Positions 32,777-43,140 of a stretch of 64,000 bases of DNA are shown here, in pieces. Made by a program: the position numbers and the translations under genes. Below the pieces are notes generated by a model. The model was not told where the DNA came from and did no database searches. It saw nothing but the letters and a program-made list of their open reading frames with translations. The DNA is taken from positions 1 through 64,000 of the forward strand of contig BJFY01000008.1 in the NCBI GenBank assembly GCA_014190155.1, given 5' to 3'. Every line of letters starts with the position of its first letter. Within the stretch, counting starts at the first letter, position 1. Origin of the DNA: Actinomycetes bacterium (GTDB lineage: Bacteria > Actinomycetota > Actinomycetes > Nanopelagicales > Nanopelagicaceae).

Positions 32777-34248
32777 TATCGAACCTCGCCCTCGATGCGT
32801 GGATCCGTTGGGTCAGCAACTTTGTACTCCCATTGTTCTGCAATTTCGTCATCATCGAGTTGATCAACGGCTTCAACTTCCATTCGCTCCCATTCACGTG
32901 GGATCCGCAAATCATCACCGCGCGGTCCAGCAAGTAACTCTGCGCCAGCTTCAATAGTTGGTTCCCAATCAAAAATAATTGCAGCTTCACCGGTACCGAT
33001 TCTTACTTCGCTACCTTGTTTTGCGCCAAGTGAAAATAGAACTTTCTCAACGCCAAGTCGTGCTAACCGATCAGCTAAATAACCGACTGCTTCTTTATTG
33101 CTGAAGTTTGTTTGGTGCACCCAACGTTGTGGGCGATTTCCGGTAACCGTGAAGGAACCATCCTCTTCTGCTTTTACATCAAAGCCAGAATCATCAACTG
33201 CGATTGGCCGAAGCACAATGCGCGTCTTCTCTTCACTAGCCCTACTTACACGCGAACTTTGAATAATTTTTGCCATTCCGTAAAGTAATTCGGTTAAGCC
33301 CATGCGAGCTGCTGCCGAAACTTGGAAAACTTGATAGCCGCGCTCTTCTAAAGTTGATTGCACCATATCTGCCATCGCTTTTCCATCTGGCAAATCTATT
33401 TTGTTAAGCGCAATTAAACGGGGGCGATCATTTAAGCCACCGTAATGCGCCAGCTCGGCTTCGATAACATCTAAATCAACTAGCGGATTTCGATCTGTTT
33501 CTAACGTGCCACAATCTAAAACGTGGACCAAGGCTGCGCAACGTTCCACATGGCGCAGAAACTCAAGTCCTAAACCTTTGCCTTCACTTGCTCCTGGAAT
33601 TAGCCCAGGTACATCTGCAACTGTGAAACGAGTTTCGCCTGCTTGAACAACACCTAGATTTGGCACCAAAGTAGTAAATGGATAATCCGCAATTTTTGGC
33701 CGTGCTGCCGAAATGGCCGCAATCAATGAAGATTTACCAGCACTTGGATAACCAACTAAAGCAATATCAGCAACGGTTTTTAATTCAAGAATTAAAGTTC
33801 GGGCTTCACCTGGTTCGCCGAGTAGTGCAAAGCCAGGTGCGCGTCGACGTGAAGATGAGAGCGCAGCATTTCCCAATCCACCACGACCACCTTGTGCAGC
33901 GATAAAACGAGTGCCACTACCAACCAAATCTGCTAAAACTTTTCCTTCAGTAGTTAATACAACAGTTCCATTTGGAACACCCATCACCAAGTCTTCGCCA
34001 TATGGACCATCTTTACGGTCGCCTTGGCCCTGCTTTCCTGAAGTTGCAGAGCGATGTGGTGAGTGGTGAAAATCTAGAAGTGTTGTGACGTTTGAATCTA
34101 CATTCAAAATAATGTCGCCACCGCGACCACCGTTGCCGCCATCTGGTCCACCAAGTGGTACAAATTTTTCACGGCGAACTGAAACGCAACCATCGCCACC
34201 GCCGCCAGCAGAAGCATGCAACGTGACTCGATCTACGAAGCTAGTCAT
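32776..34248 (-). CDS. obgE: GTPase ObgE
   Basis: 490-residue Obg-family GTPase linked to 50S assembly and stress signalling. The glycine-rich Obg fold fills about 1-158. The G domain has Gly-Tyr-Pro-Ser-Ala-Gly-Lys-Ser at 166-173, Asp-Val-Pro-Gly-Leu-Ile and Asn-Lys-Ile-Asp. An OCT domain follows at about 345-425 and then an acidic tail. An AGAGAGGATG ribosome site precedes the ATG. It lies downstream of the rpmA terminator, so it needs its own promoter in 34249-34283 or readthrough. Confidence 0.95.
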   Translation of the reverse strand: MTSFVDRVTLHASAGGGGDGCVSVRREKFVPLGGPDGGNGGRGGDIILNVDSNVTTLLDFHHSPHRSATSGKQGQGDRKDGPYGEDLVMGVPNGTVVLTTEGKVLADLVGSGTRFIAAQGGRGGLGNAALSSSRRRAPGFALLGEPGEARTLILELKTVADIALVGYPSAGKSSLIAAISAARPKIADYPFTTLVPNLGVVQAGETRFTVADVPGLIPGASEGKGLGLEFLRHVERCAALVHVLDCGTLETDRNPLVDLDVIEAELAHYGGLNDRPRLIALNKIDLPDGKAMADMVQSTLEERGYQVFQVSAAARMGLTELLYGMAKIIQSSRVSRASEEKTRIVLRPIAVDDSGFDVKAEEDGSFTVTGNRPQRWVHQTNFSNKEAVGYLADRLARLGVEKVLFSLGAKQGSEVRIGTGEAAIIFDWEPTIEAGAELLAGPRGDDLRIPREWERMEVEAVDQLDDDEIAEQWEYKVADPTDPRIEGEVR

Positions 34249-34283
34249 CGTTACATCCTCTCTACTAATCGATATTTATCAAA

Positions 34284-34312
34284 TAAAAAACGGGCCCGTG
34301 CATACGGACCCG
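34284..34312 (-). terminator. Intrinsic terminator after rpmA
   Basis: Minus-strand CGGGTCCGT (34312-34304) pairs with ACGGGCCCG (34299-34291) over 9 bp including one G-T pair, with a 4-nt loop. Six T follow directly (34290-34285). It sits 21 bp past the rpmA stop and separates rplU-rpmA from obgE. Confidence 0.88.
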
Positions 34313-34332
34313 CAATTTATGAAGGTCGTTTT

Positions 34333-34587
34333 TTAAGAAACCGGAACCACGTTAACTACTCGACGACCACGCGCTTTACCGAACTCGACTGCACCCGCAG
34401 CAAGTGCGAATAGCGTGTCATCTTTACCGCGGCCAACATTTTTTCCTGGATGGAAACTTGTGCCGCGTTGACGAACTAAAATTTCGCCACTGTTCACAAC
34501 TTGTCCACCAAACCGCTTAATACCTAAAAATTGTGGATTTGAATCGCGACCGTTACGCGTGGACGAGACACCTTTTTTACTTGCCAT
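34333..34587 (-). CDS. rpmA: 50S ribosomal protein L27
   Basis: 84-residue L27 with the typical start [16 protein letters not shown] and the central [10 protein letters not shown]. The N-terminus reaches the peptidyl transferase centre. There is no cleavable N-terminal extension of the Firmicutes kind. It is 14 bp after rplU with an AAGGAGCTGAG ribosome site. Confidence 0.97.
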   Translation of the reverse strand: MASKKGVSSTRNGRDSNPQFLGIKRFGGQVVNSGEILVRQRGTSFHPGKNVGRGKDDTLFALAAGAVEFGKARGRRVVNVVPVS

Positions 34588-34601
34588 TGTTTCTCAGCTC
34601 C

Positions 34602-34916
34602 TTATTTCACGCCGTTGATGGCGGTAATTTTTACGCGAGTGCTCTTTGCCCGGAAACCTTGACGACGACGGTAACCAGTCTTGTTCTTGTAACGCAGGAT
34701 GTGAATTTTTGGGCCTTTTACCTCTTCAATGATTTCACCAGTGACTTTTACGCCAGAGAGAATCTTTGGATCAGAAGTAACGGCATCACCATCGACTACG
34801 AGAACTGCAGGAAAGGTAATGGTTGAACCTGAAGCAGCGTCAACACGGTCGACGAAAACGGTATCGCCAATAGCGACTTTCTCCTGGCGTCCGCCAGCTT
34901 TTACTATTGCATACAC
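34602..34916 (-). CDS. rplU: 50S ribosomal protein L21
   Basis: L21, 104 residues when started at GTG 34916, giving (V/M)[13 protein letters not shown], the family's usual N-terminus. The frame is open 22 codons further upstream but that part has no family similarity. AGAGGAAAT lies 7 bp before the GTG, which settles the start. Arg/Lys-rich [13 protein letters not shown] near the end is the rRNA-binding part. The 74-bp spacer to rne (34917-34990) shows only short GGCC repeats. Confidence 0.95.
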   Translation of the reverse strand: MYAIVKAGGRQEKVAIGDTVFVDRVDAASGSTITFPAVLVVDGDAVTSDPKILSGVKVTGEIIEEVKGPKIHILRYKNKTGYRRRQGFRAKSTRVKITAINGVK

Positions 34917-34990
34917 CGGAATATTTCCTCTCGAGATGTTGAACAGGGGGTTAGCGTACGGATGAGCATGGCCTTGGGTCAAACTGGGCC

Positions 34991-37129
34991 TTATCCACCG
35001 CTTACTACCCCACTACTGGTTGCCCGTCGGCGACGGCGACCAAATCGTGGTTTTTCATCTAATTCCGCAACGTTATCAGAGCCAACATCTAATGCATCTA
35101 CTTCGCTCATATCTGAAACATCTTCTTCATTATCGCTATTTTCAGATGCGTCAAACTTTGGCGTTAATTCACGATCCAGTGATTTCTTATTTACTGGTTC
35201 CATATGAATATGAATTCCTCGACCAGCGCAACTTTCGCAAGTCGTTGAGAATGCTTCAATCAGTCCTTGACCTACGCGTTTGCGGGTCATTTGCACTAGG
35301 CCGAGCGATGTAACTTCAGCAACTTGGTGCTTGGTTCGATCGCGACCTAAACATTCAACTAAACGTCGAAGCACTTGCTCACGGTTAGATTCCAAAATCA
35401 TATCAATAAAGTCGATCACAACAATGCCACCTAAGTCGCGCAACCTTAGTTGACGAGCAATTTCTTCCGCAGCTTCCATATTGTTCTTAGTAACTGTCTC
35501 TTCTAAATTTCCACCTTTACCAATAAATTTTCCGGTGTTAACATCAATTACAATCATGGCTTCAGTCTTGTCGATAACTAATGAACCACCTGACGGAAGA
35601 TAAACTTTACGATCTAACGCTTTAGTTAATTGTTCGTCAACGCGATACTCGGTAAATAAATCACTAGTACCAACCCACTTCTCAATTTTTGCAGTTAATT
35701 CTGGTGCAATGTGATTTAAGTAGTTATGAATATCATCCCAAGCTTGCCCACCTTGAACGGTTAATTTTTTGAAATCTTCATTGAAGATATCGCGGATAAC
35801 GCGAACTGTTAAATCTGGCTCACCATAAAGGAGTGATGGGGCAGCTACGCCAGATGTTTCGGATTTAACTTTGATATCTTCCCATTGGGCTTTCAGTCTT
35901 GTTACATCACGAGTTAGCTCATCTTCGCTTGCGCCTTCAGCAGCTGTTCGAACGATTACGCCCTCTTCATCAGTAATCAGATTCTTAAGTATTGATTTCA
36001 AGCGAGCACGTTCCGTTTCCGGAAGTCTTCGACTAATACCGCTCATGCCCCCGCCTGGAACAAATACTAGATAACGCCCTGGTAGCGAAATTTGGCTAGT
36101 TAAGCGAGCGCCTTTTTGTCCAATTGGATCTTTAGTTACTTGAACTAAAACCGATTGGCCAGTTTTCAATACATATTCAATTTTCTTTGGTTGGTTATCA
36201 GTCAATCCAGCTGCATCCCAATTAACTTCACCAGCGTAGAGGACTGCGTTACGACCTTTGCCGATATCTACGAATGCTGCTTCCATGGAAGGCAAGACAT
36301 TCTGAACTTTTCCAAGATATACGTTGCCTACATATGAAATATTGCTATTTCGATTTACATAGTGCTCAACTAAAACTTTATCTTCGATTACCGCAATCTG
36401 AGTTCGATCGCCCTTTTGGCGAACTAACATCTCGCGATCAACTGATTCTCGACGAGCTAAAAATTCAGCATCGGTGAGGATTGTGCCGCGCTTTCGATTT
36501 TCTCGGTAATCACCACGAGAATCATTTCGAGAGTAACCGCGACCACGATCACGCTCTTTAAATCGTCCAGCACGTTGTGGGCGATCTTCTCGTTTTACAA
36601 ATTCTTTTTTAGCAGGAGTCCGAGCTTCGCGAACTTTCACAACTGTAGTTACGCCATCTTCTTCAACAATCTCGCCAGCAGCAACGCCATCCCCATCGGA
36701 TCGACGACGGCGACGGCGCTTACGGATAACAGTCTCAGCGTCAACAATTGAATTTGAGATTGTCTTATTTTCATCATCGGAACTTTCGGCACCAGTTGCA
36801 CCTTCGGAATTGTTAGTAGTAACAAATTCACCTGGGCGACGGCGACCTCGGCCTCCACGACGACGACGTTTGCGATTTCGTGGATCCGAATCATCGCTAC
36901 TTACCTCTGTTGTTACAGTCGCTGGCTTTTCAACAACAGCTTTAGCTACTTTGGCTACTTTCTTGGCTGGCGCTGCAGTGGCAGGCGCTGCTTGAAATAG
37001 TGGTACTGGAATAGCTTTCTTAGAAACTTTTGGGGCTTTCTCAACTTTTTCAATTGAGTCAGCGCTCTTTGCGGGTTCAGTATTTTTTTTAACTGCGCGC
37101 TTACGCCCTTTTTTAGGCTCGATAGCCAT
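34991..37129 (-). CDS. rne: Ribonuclease E/G
   Basis: 712-residue endoribonuclease. About 230 N-terminal residues are low-complexity: Ala/Lys/Val-rich, then two Arg-rich blocks (Arg-Lys-Arg-Arg-Arg-Arg-Gly-Gly, Arg-Lys-Arg-Arg-Arg-Arg-Arg-Arg) and acidic patches. The S1 domain begins at about 255. The DNase I-like site keeps both metal aspartates in Val-Ile-Asp-Val-Asn-Thr-Gly and Val-Val-Ile-Asp-Phe-Ile-Asp-Met. The zinc-link is Cys-Glu-Ser-Cys near 655. It starts mRNA decay and rRNA/tRNA processing. The extension at the N- rather than C-terminus is common in actinobacterial RNase E and probably carries RNA or partner binding. Confidence 0.93.
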   Translation of the reverse strand: MAIEPKKGRKRAVKKNTEPAKSADSIEKVEKAPKVSKKAIPVPLFQAAPATAAPAKKVAKVAKAVVEKPATVTTEVSSDDSDPRNRKRRRRGGRGRRRPGEFVTTNNSEGATGAESSDDENKTISNSIVDAETVIRKRRRRRRSDGDGVAAGEIVEEDGVTTVVKVREARTPAKKEFVKREDRPQRAGRFKERDRGRGYSRNDSRGDYRENRKRGTILTDAEFLARRESVDREMLVRQKGDRTQIAVIEDKVLVEHYVNRNSNISYVGNVYLGKVQNVLPSMEAAFVDIGKGRNAVLYAGEVNWDAAGLTDNQPKKIEYVLKTGQSVLVQVTKDPIGQKGARLTSQISLPGRYLVFVPGGGMSGISRRLPETERARLKSILKNLITDEEGVIVRTAAEGASEDELTRDVTRLKAQWEDIKVKSETSGVAAPSLLYGEPDLTVRVIRDIFNEDFKKLTVQGGQAWDDIHNYLNHIAPELTAKIEKWVGTSDLFTEYRVDEQLTKALDRKVYLPSGGSLVIDKTEAMIVIDVNTGKFIGKGGNLEETVTKNNMEAAEEIARQLRLRDLGGIVVIDFIDMILESNREQVLRRLVECLGRDRTKHQVAEVTSLGLVQMTRKRVGQGLIEAFSTTCESCAGRGIHIHMEPVNKKSLDRELTPKFDASENSDNEEDVSDMSEVDALDVGSDNVAELDEKPRFGRRRRRATSSGVVSGG

Positions 37130-37339
37130 ATCTTCAAATCCTTTTTACGCCCTAAAGCGTTCTCGTCGCACCCGATATATGGCGCGTTATTCTTAAAATC
37201 TTCGGTTGGCTCAGGCTGCGATCTGGATCTGGCTATCAATCCGATTTAGCGGAGATAACTACTGACATCAGATGCGCTAAGCGCTGGAGAAAGTATGACA
37301 GAAGCGGGGTGCTCCGCCTAATCCCCGCACGGATAGAAG
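37130..37339 (-). other. rodA-rne spacer with GC-rich hairpin
   Basis: No gene is seen in these 210 bp. GCGGGG (37304-37309) and CCCCGC (37323-37328) form a 6-bp GC stem with a 13-nt loop, without a T-run on either side. A smaller hairpin, GAAGC/GCTTC, overlaps the rodA stop, and ACGC-CCTAAA-GCGT lies at 37148-37161 just before the rne ribosome site. The segment probably holds rodA termination plus the rne promoter and 5' leader, but no clear -35/-10 could be assigned. Confidence 0.45.
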
Positions 37340-38503
37340 CTATCGGCTTCGGAGATGGACGTTTTGGAGGAGCCCAATTCCGATCAGGGTGGCGAACATG
37401 CTGGAGCCGCCATAAGAGATGAATGGCAGCGGCACCCCAGTCATCGGCATCAACCCCATCGTCATGCCGATATTTTCAAAGGTCTGAAACGCAAACCATG
37501 CAATTACACCGATACACATTAATCGACCAAAATAATCTTGAGTTCGACGGGCTATCGTAAATGCCCGCACCAAAATGATTGAATAGAAAAAGAGAATTAG
37601 CGCAGAACCAAGAAAACCTAATTCTTCACCAGCTACGGTAAAAATAAAGTCCGTCTGTTGTTCTGGTACAAAGCGACCATTTGTTTGTGGGCCATTAAAT
37701 AATCCTTTTCCAACTAATCCACCTGATCCAATCGTGATTCGGGCTTGTCGCAATTGATAACCACTCTGTTGCGGATCTGCAGATGGGTCTACAAATGATT
37801 GCAACCGTTTTAATTGGAAATCATTTACAACTCCAGCTTTCACTGCAACAAAGCCACCAAGAAGTGCTAATAAAAGCAAACTAATTACCCATCTAGTAGG
37901 TGCACCTGAAACCGCAATCATTGTTACAACCGATGCGCTAATAATTATTGTAGTTCCAAGATCTGGCTGTGAAACAATTAATAGCATTGGTATCGCTGCA
38001 ACTAATAGTGCTTTCATTACATCGGAATTGCTTGGGTAAGAATCGTGATCATTCTTCTCTGCCAGAATCATTGCGATTCCGATAATAATTGAAATTTTTG
38101 CTAATTCAGCTGGTTGAATTTGAAAACCACCGGGCAGTGATATCCACGCACGTGCACCATTCACCTCGCTTCCTAGGTGTGGAATTAAAACAATTATTAA
38201 CCCAATTACTCCTAAACCCCAAATAAATGGTGTGTATGCGCGGAGCAATCGATAATCAACTAACGTGGTACCAAAAGCCAGTAGTAAGCCAATGATGATG
38301 TTAATAATGTGACGCTTCAAATAATATTGCGGATCTAAGCCGTTGCTAGCAAACCATTGTCGAGTACTTGAATAAACAAGTGCGATACCAAGGCCTAATA
38401 AACCAATAACTGCGCCACTCAGCCAGTGGTCAAAACCATTAAAAAGCCCGCGTCGTTGGCCAAATTCATTTCGTCTAGTGCGTAGTGAAAATTGCGAACT
38501 CAT
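37340..38503 (-). CDS. rodA: Peptidoglycan glycosyltransferase RodA
   Basis: 387-residue SEDS-family membrane enzyme with about ten hydrophobic segments. It polymerises lipid II for lateral wall growth with PBP2. Conserved parts include Pro-Ala-Glu-Leu-Ala-Lys near 131-136, Pro-Asp-Leu-Gly-Thr near 180 and the C-terminal Gly-Val-Pro-Leu-Pro-Phe-Ile-Ser-Tyr-Gly-Gly-Ser. Its ATG overlaps the mrdA stop by 4 bp. Position after mreBCD-mrdA supports RodA rather than FtsW. Confidence 0.93.
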   Translation of the reverse strand: MSSQFSLRTRRNEFGQRRGLFNGFDHWLSGAVIGLLGLGIALVYSSTRQWFASNGLDPQYYLKRHIINIIIGLLLAFGTTLVDYRLLRAYTPFIWGLGVIGLIIVLIPHLGSEVNGARAWISLPGGFQIQPAELAKISIIIGIAMILAEKNDHDSYPSNSDVMKALLVAAIPMLLIVSQPDLGTTIIISASVVTMIAVSGAPTRWVISLLLLALLGGFVAVKAGVVNDFQLKRLQSFVDPSADPQQSGYQLRQARITIGSGGLVGKGLFNGPQTNGRFVPEQQTDFIFTVAGEELGFLGSALILFFYSIILVRAFTIARRTQDYFGRLMCIGVIAWFAFQTFENIGMTMGLMPMTGVPLPFISYGGSSMFATLIGIGLLQNVHLRSR

Positions 38504-40584
38504 GGTTTCACCGCATTCTTGAGTGCACCAAATTTAGTGACATCAATATTTGGAATCGTACTAGGAATTCCCATTGGCATTACTGATTTCTGGCCATTAG
38601 TTCCAAAAATAGCTTCGTAAATTTTACGCACACCAACACCGCTCGTACTAGCTCCAAAACCACCTTGGCTAACCACCATTACAACTGCATATTGTGGTTT
38701 ATCAGATGGTGCAAAGGAAGCAAACCAGGATGTATCTGCTTTCGAAGATCCATCCCAGTTCCTGCCAAATACTTGAGCAGTACCAGTCTTACCACTTACC
38801 GCAACTGGTAATCCGGCGAATGAACCTGCACCAGTTCCAGAAGTTACTACCGCTCGCAGCGCTGAATGTAAAAAGTCAATAGTTTTCTTATCGGCAGGGA
38901 TCTTTCCAATTACAACTGGTTCAAACTTCTTAACTAATGTGCCATCAGATTTAACAATAGCTTTTGCAATCTGTGGCTGGTAAAGCGTGCCACCATTTGC
39001 GATTGCTGAATATGTAGATGCAAGCTGCAGTGGCGTCATCAAGGTATCGCCTTGGCCAATCGAAAAGTTAACGGCATCGCCAGCACGAACTTTGTCACCA
39101 TCAATGCAATTTTCGCGAGCGATTTCTATAAGTAGTTGTGTCAACTGTGATTTCTTAGCTCTATATTTGTAATTGCAATAGAAATCCTTATTCTGGGCGT
39201 ACCAATCTAATTTCCATTGTCGATCTGGAAGTCGACCGCTAATTTCAGAGGGTAGGTCGATGCCAGTCTTCTTTCCTAAGCCGAAACCTTTTGCAGAAGT
39301 AAAGAAGTAATCATTGGCATTTGATTTAGGACGCAAACCACCATCTCTAACCCATTCATCGTAAGCAATTTGATACCAAAGTGAGTCACATGAAATCGCA
39401 ATCGCAGTCTTTAGTGAAATTCGACCAGCTGCTTTAGAGTCAAAATTTTTAAATTCTCGATTACCAATTTGAACGCTGGCTGGGCAGTTGTATGAGACCT
39501 CAGTGCTATATCCGGCGCGAACTGCGGCTGCCGTTGAGATAACTTTGAAAGTTGAGGCTGGTGCAAACGCTCCTTGAATTGCACGAGAAAGTGCAGGAAC
39601 TGCAGACTTCTCTGAATATAGATTCTTAGCTTGCGTAACCGTGATCCCGTTTTCCCAAATATTTGGATCATAAGTTGGGAAAGAAGCCATTGCTAATACC
39701 GCACCCGTTTTGACATCTAGAACGATCGCGGCACCTGAATCTGCTCGGTGTCCAAGAGAGCGTCCTCGCAATATGGAAGCGTACAACTCTTTTTCAACCG
39801 TAGCTTGCAACTTGGCATTTATATTCAATATCAAGTTATCACCCGGAATTGGTTTTGTATCTCGCGATTGTTGGGTAATTGCTTCTTTTCGATCTACGAT
39901 CACCGTTTTAATTCCAGGCGTGCCTCTTAAATAGGAATCGTACTGATACTCCAATCCCGACTTTCCAATTAATTCATTTCTAAAATAATTTTTGCTCGCA
40001 CTGTTGTTAATATCAGCTTCGGTGACTGGGCCAACATAACCGAGGATATGCGCAGCATTTTCACCTTCAAGTGATGGGTAATTACGAATTGAAATTGGTT
40101 CTGCATTTACTCCTGGAAACAAATCTGAGTGTTCCATAATATTTAGTGCTTGATCTTTTGTTGCTTCTTTTGTTACAGGGATTGGTTGGTAACGAGTTCC
40201 ATTCCAGCATCCTGCCCGATCTCCTTTAGGTAATTCGGGACATAATCTGGTGCGAATGTAAATATCGTTATAATTTAGCCCCAACACAATTGCTACTTTT
40301 TGTAATATCGAAACACCATTATCTGGCTTCTTATCAATAATTGATCGATCTACAGTTACAACTAACCCTGCGCGATTAATGGCAATAGGAGTTCCAAGAT
40401 CATCAACAATCACACCGCGGTTTGCTGGCGTGACGATATCTCGACTCTGAATATTTAGCGCCGCTTCGCGATAACGGGGACCATCGGCAATCTGTAGGTA
40501 AAAGAGGCGACCCACTAGCGCCACCATTAATGATGCAATAAAAATCTGCACCACAATTAGATTTAAGCGGGAACGATCAACCAT
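38500..40584 (-). CDS. mrdA: Penicillin-binding protein 2 (class B transpeptidase)
   Basis: 694-residue PBP2. One N-terminal membrane anchor at about 8-30 precedes the dimerisation domain. The transpeptidase has Ser-Thr-Phe-Lys with nucleophile Ser344 and Lys347, and Lys-Thr-Gly-Thr near 603. It crosslinks lateral-wall peptidoglycan with RodA. Inserts near 370-460 are somewhat long. Its start overlaps the mreD stop (TAATG) and its end overlaps the rodA start. Confidence 0.92.
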   Translation of the reverse strand: MVDRSRLNLIVVQIFIASLMVALVGRLFYLQIADGPRYREAALNIQSRDIVTPANRGVIVDDLGTPIAINRAGLVVTVDRSIIDKKPDNGVSILQKVAIVLGLNYNDIYIRTRLCPELPKGDRAGCWNGTRYQPIPVTKEATKDQALNIMEHSDLFPGVNAEPISIRNYPSLEGENAAHILGYVGPVTEADINNSASKNYFRNELIGKSGLEYQYDSYLRGTPGIKTVIVDRKEAITQQSRDTKPIPGDNLILNINAKLQATVEKELYASILRGRSLGHRADSGAAIVLDVKTGAVLAMASFPTYDPNIWENGITVTQAKNLYSEKSAVPALSRAIQGAFAPASTFKVISTAAAVRAGYSTEVSYNCPASVQIGNREFKNFDSKAAGRISLKTAIAISCDSLWYQIAYDEWVRDGGLRPKSNANDYFFTSAKGFGLGKKTGIDLPSEISGRLPDRQWKLDWYAQNKDFYCNYKYRAKKSQLTQLLIEIARENCIDGDKVRAGDAVNFSIGQGDTLMTPLQLASTYSAIANGGTLYQPQIAKAIVKSDGTLVKKFEPVVIGKIPADKKTIDFLHSALRAVVTSGTGAGSFAGLPVAVSGKTGTAQVFGRNWDGSSKADTSWFASFAPSDKPQYAVVMVVSQGGFGASTSGVGVRKIYEAIFGTNGQKSVMPMGIPSTIPNIDVTKFGALKNAVKP

Positions 40585-41102
40585 TAAATGTCCCTAGATG
40601 AAAGCGTAAATTGATGGAACTTACCGACAATTGGAAGATAAAGTGGTGCAAGAATCAAAGTCCAGATTAAATTCCCGGTCAGCTCTTGCAACGCTGGGAA
40701 GAACGAAATCAATTGTTCCCCCAAAATTGCGCTGGTGATTAAGTATGTAACTAGAGTTATTGTGACTCCTACGCCAACTACTAATGAGAGTGTCAGAGGT
40801 CTAGATACCAAATCTCCAAGTCCTTCTCTGTTCACTGAAACTAAATAAGCCATAACAGTTAAAACCAACGCCCACTGTCCAAATGGCGAAAAAATATTAG
40901 GACTTAAATCCAGAAAGAATCCGGCGATAAATCCAGAAATTAGCGCACCATTTCTACTCTCCATGGCGATCCAAGTAATCACAATTGCTAAGTAGATGGA
41001 AAATCCGCCAATCAAAAAATGAATTTGGTTAAAAATAATCTCTTGGATGAAAAAAAGAGATGCAAAAAAACCAGCGGTTATAAAAATTCGACTGGTAAAC
41101 AT
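40584..41102 (-). CDS. mreD: Rod shape-determining membrane protein MreD
   Basis: 172-residue hydrophobic protein with about five membrane segments, typical MreD size. Sequence is poorly conserved, so the call rests on topology and on its place between mreC and mrdA. It helps link cytoplasmic MreB to the wall-synthesis complex. It is 14 bp after mreC and overlaps mrdA by 1 bp. Confidence 0.85.
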   Translation of the reverse strand: MFTSRIFITAGFFASLFFIQEIIFNQIHFLIGGFSIYLAIVITWIAMESRNGALISGFIAGFFLDLSPNIFSPFGQWALVLTVMAYLVSVNREGLGDLVSRPLTLSLVVGVGVTITLVTYLITSAILGEQLISFFPALQELTGNLIWTLILAPLYLPIVGKFHQFTLSSRDI

Positions 41103-41116
41103 CGTTCTGTTCTGTG

Positions 41117-42040
41117 CTATGCCGAAGGTGATGGAGTTGGTGTAACGGTGATTGTTACAGTCGGAATTGGTGTGGCTCTAGGTTTTGGCGGAACTAGCGC
41201 GTCTTTTGGATCTCCGCCAGTTTGAGCAAGGACGACTGAAACAATTCCAATAGCGGTAAGTTTTGTATAACTGTCAACTCGCGCATGCTTTGTTAATTGC
41301 CCAGAAGAGTTGTCAACATATGTAACTAGACCGACCGGAATACCTGGCACAAATGGTCGACCGCCATCACTGCCACGAGCCAACAAAACATCACCAATTT
41401 TTACAGTTTCGGTCGCATCAAGAAGTTCTAATTCAAACGATCTACTCCCCGTCCCGGAAAGGATTCCCATTACCTGTGAGCCGGCAACTCTAACTCCAAT
41501 TCGAAAAGAAGGGTCACTCATCAAGAGAACTACCGCTGAATTGCTGGTAACTGATTTAACTGCGCCTACCAGGCCAGTACCTGACATCACAGTCATATCG
41601 CGAGTAATTCCAGAAGAAGATCCAGCGTCAATCGTGATGGTTTGGCCAAATGAAGTTGTACTTCCTCGAGCAATAACTTGGGCTGTAACAATTTTATATT
41701 GCGCCTCACCAGCTAATTTTAATATTGCATTGAGTTGCGTTAACTTTCCTTTTAAATCTTCCTGTAAAACTAATTTCTCATTTAAACTCTGATTTTCCCG
41801 CTTTAAAGTTTCAATCTCATTGCCAGAACGGCCAAGATGGCTGACATCACTAAAAAAATTGCCAATTGGTGAAAATAATCGTGAGGTAAATCCTTGGATT
41901 GGTGCGAAAATTGTTTGAGTTGCGGTGCGAGTACTAGTTATCAAACTAACCCCGCGCAAATCTAAAGTAATTAGAAAGAGCGCAGTTACTAACAAGATAA
42001 CTAACAGAAGCCGAGTTCGGCTATTACCTCGCGGTGCCAT
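41117..42040 (-). CDS. mreC: Cell shape-determining protein MreC
   Basis: 307-residue bitopic protein: one N-terminal membrane helix at about 11-28, a coiled coil at about 70-105 (Glu-Ile-Glu-Thr-Leu-Lys-Arg-Glu-Asn-Gln-Ser-Leu), then the MreC beta domains with Gly-Leu-Val-Gly near 155. The last 25 residues are Thr/Pro-rich and probably disordered. It scaffolds PBP2-RodA outside the membrane. It is 18 bp after mreB. Confidence 0.92.
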   Translation of the reverse strand: MAPRGNSRTRLLLVILLVTALFLITLDLRGVSLITSTRTATQTIFAPIQGFTSRLFSPIGNFFSDVSHLGRSGNEIETLKRENQSLNEKLVLQEDLKGKLTQLNAILKLAGEAQYKIVTAQVIARGSTTSFGQTITIDAGSSSGITRDMTVMSGTGLVGAVKSVTSNSAVVLLMSDPSFRIGVRVAGSQVMGILSGTGSRSFELELLDATETVKIGDVLLARGSDGGRPFVPGIPVGLVTYVDNSSGQLTKHARVDSYTKLTAIGIVSVVLAQTGGDPKDALVPPKPRATPIPTVTITVTPTPSPSA

Positions 42041-42058
42041 AGTTACTTCCGGACGGGG

Positions 42059-43099
42059 CTATCGACGTGGCTCGGAGATTAAGACTTTTTCTAACGCCTC
42101 AAACTCTTCAACACACTTTCCTGAACCTTCAGCAACAGCTTGCAGTGGACGATCTGCAATATGAATTGGCATATTAGTTTCGTGGCGCAATCTTTCGTCG
42201 AGACCGCGTAATAAGGCTCCACCACCGGTCAAAACAATACCGCGATCCATCAAATCACTTGCTAATTCAGGGGGAGTTTTATCAAGCGTCGCTTTAACAG
42301 CATTAATGATTGCATTTACTGGTTCTTCGAGCGCCTTACGAATATCTTCTGCAGAAACCACGATTGTCTTTGGCAAACCTGTCGCTAAATCACGACCACG
42401 AATTTCAGCATCAGGTTCATCGCGAAGTGGAAACGCAGAACCGATTGCCATTTTAATCTCCTCAGCAGTGCGCTCTCCAAGCAATAATGAGAATTCTCGT
42501 TTAACCCAATTAATTATTGCTTGGTCTAATTCATCGCCACCAACGCGAATCGATAGCGCAGTAACAATTCCACCAAGTGAAATAACGGCTACTTCAGTCG
42601 TTCCGCCGCCAATATCAACGACCATATTTCCAGTTGGTTCGTGGATAGGTAAACCAGCACCAATCGCAGCAGCCATTGGCTCTTCGATGATGTAAACCTT
42701 ACGTGCGCCGGCTTCATAACCAGCATCTTTAACGGCTCGCTGTTCTACGCCAGTAATACCGCTTGGTACGCAAACTACGATTCGAGGTTTAGCTAAATAA
42801 CGACGCTTATGTACTTGGCGAATGAAATATTTAATCATCAGAGCGGTGGTGTCGAAGTCTGCGATTACGCCATCTTTAAGTGGGCGAATTGCGACGATTG
42901 ATCCAGGTGTACGACCAATCATCTTCTTTGCTTCCATTCCGACTGCAAGCACAGCGCCAGTCTCTTGATTGACTGCAACCACGCTTGGTTCGTTAAGAAC
43001 AATGCCACGACCACGTACATATACCAATGTATTTGCGGTTCCTAAATCAATCGCCATATCACGACCGAGGAATGACCAACGACTGGTGTTCTTCGACAT
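42059..43099 (-). CDS. mreB: Rod shape-determining actin homologue MreB
   Basis: 346-residue actin-fold ATPase. Phosphate-1 loop Asp-Leu-Gly-Thr-Ala-Asn-Thr near 18-24, phosphate-2 loop Asp-Ile-Gly-Gly-Gly-Thr-Thr-Glu near 166-173, and adenosine loop Leu-Thr-Gly-Gly-Gly-Ala-Leu-Leu near 297-304 are all present. It organises lateral wall growth. A GAGGAGAGC ribosome site precedes the ATG. It heads the mreBCD-mrdA-rodA operon, so the cell is expected to be rod-shaped or curved. Confidence 0.95.
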   Translation of the reverse strand: MSKNTSRWSFLGRDMAIDLGTANTLVYVRGRGIVLNEPSVVAVNQETGAVLAVGMEAKKMIGRTPGSIVAIRPLKDGVIADFDTTALMIKYFIRQVHKRRYLAKPRIVVCVPSGITGVEQRAVKDAGYEAGARKVYIIEEPMAAAIGAGLPIHEPTGNMVVDIGGGTTEVAVISLGGIVTALSIRVGGDELDQAIINWVKREFSLLLGERTAEEIKMAIGSAFPLRDEPDAEIRGRDLATGLPKTIVVSAEDIRKALEEPVNAIINAVKATLDKTPPELASDLMDRGIVLTGGGALLRGLDERLRHETNMPIHIADRPLQAVAEGSGKCVEEFEALEKVLISEPRR

Positions 43100-43140
43100 C
43101 TTGCTCTCCTCTTTGATATTTACTGCGGGGAAGTTATTTT

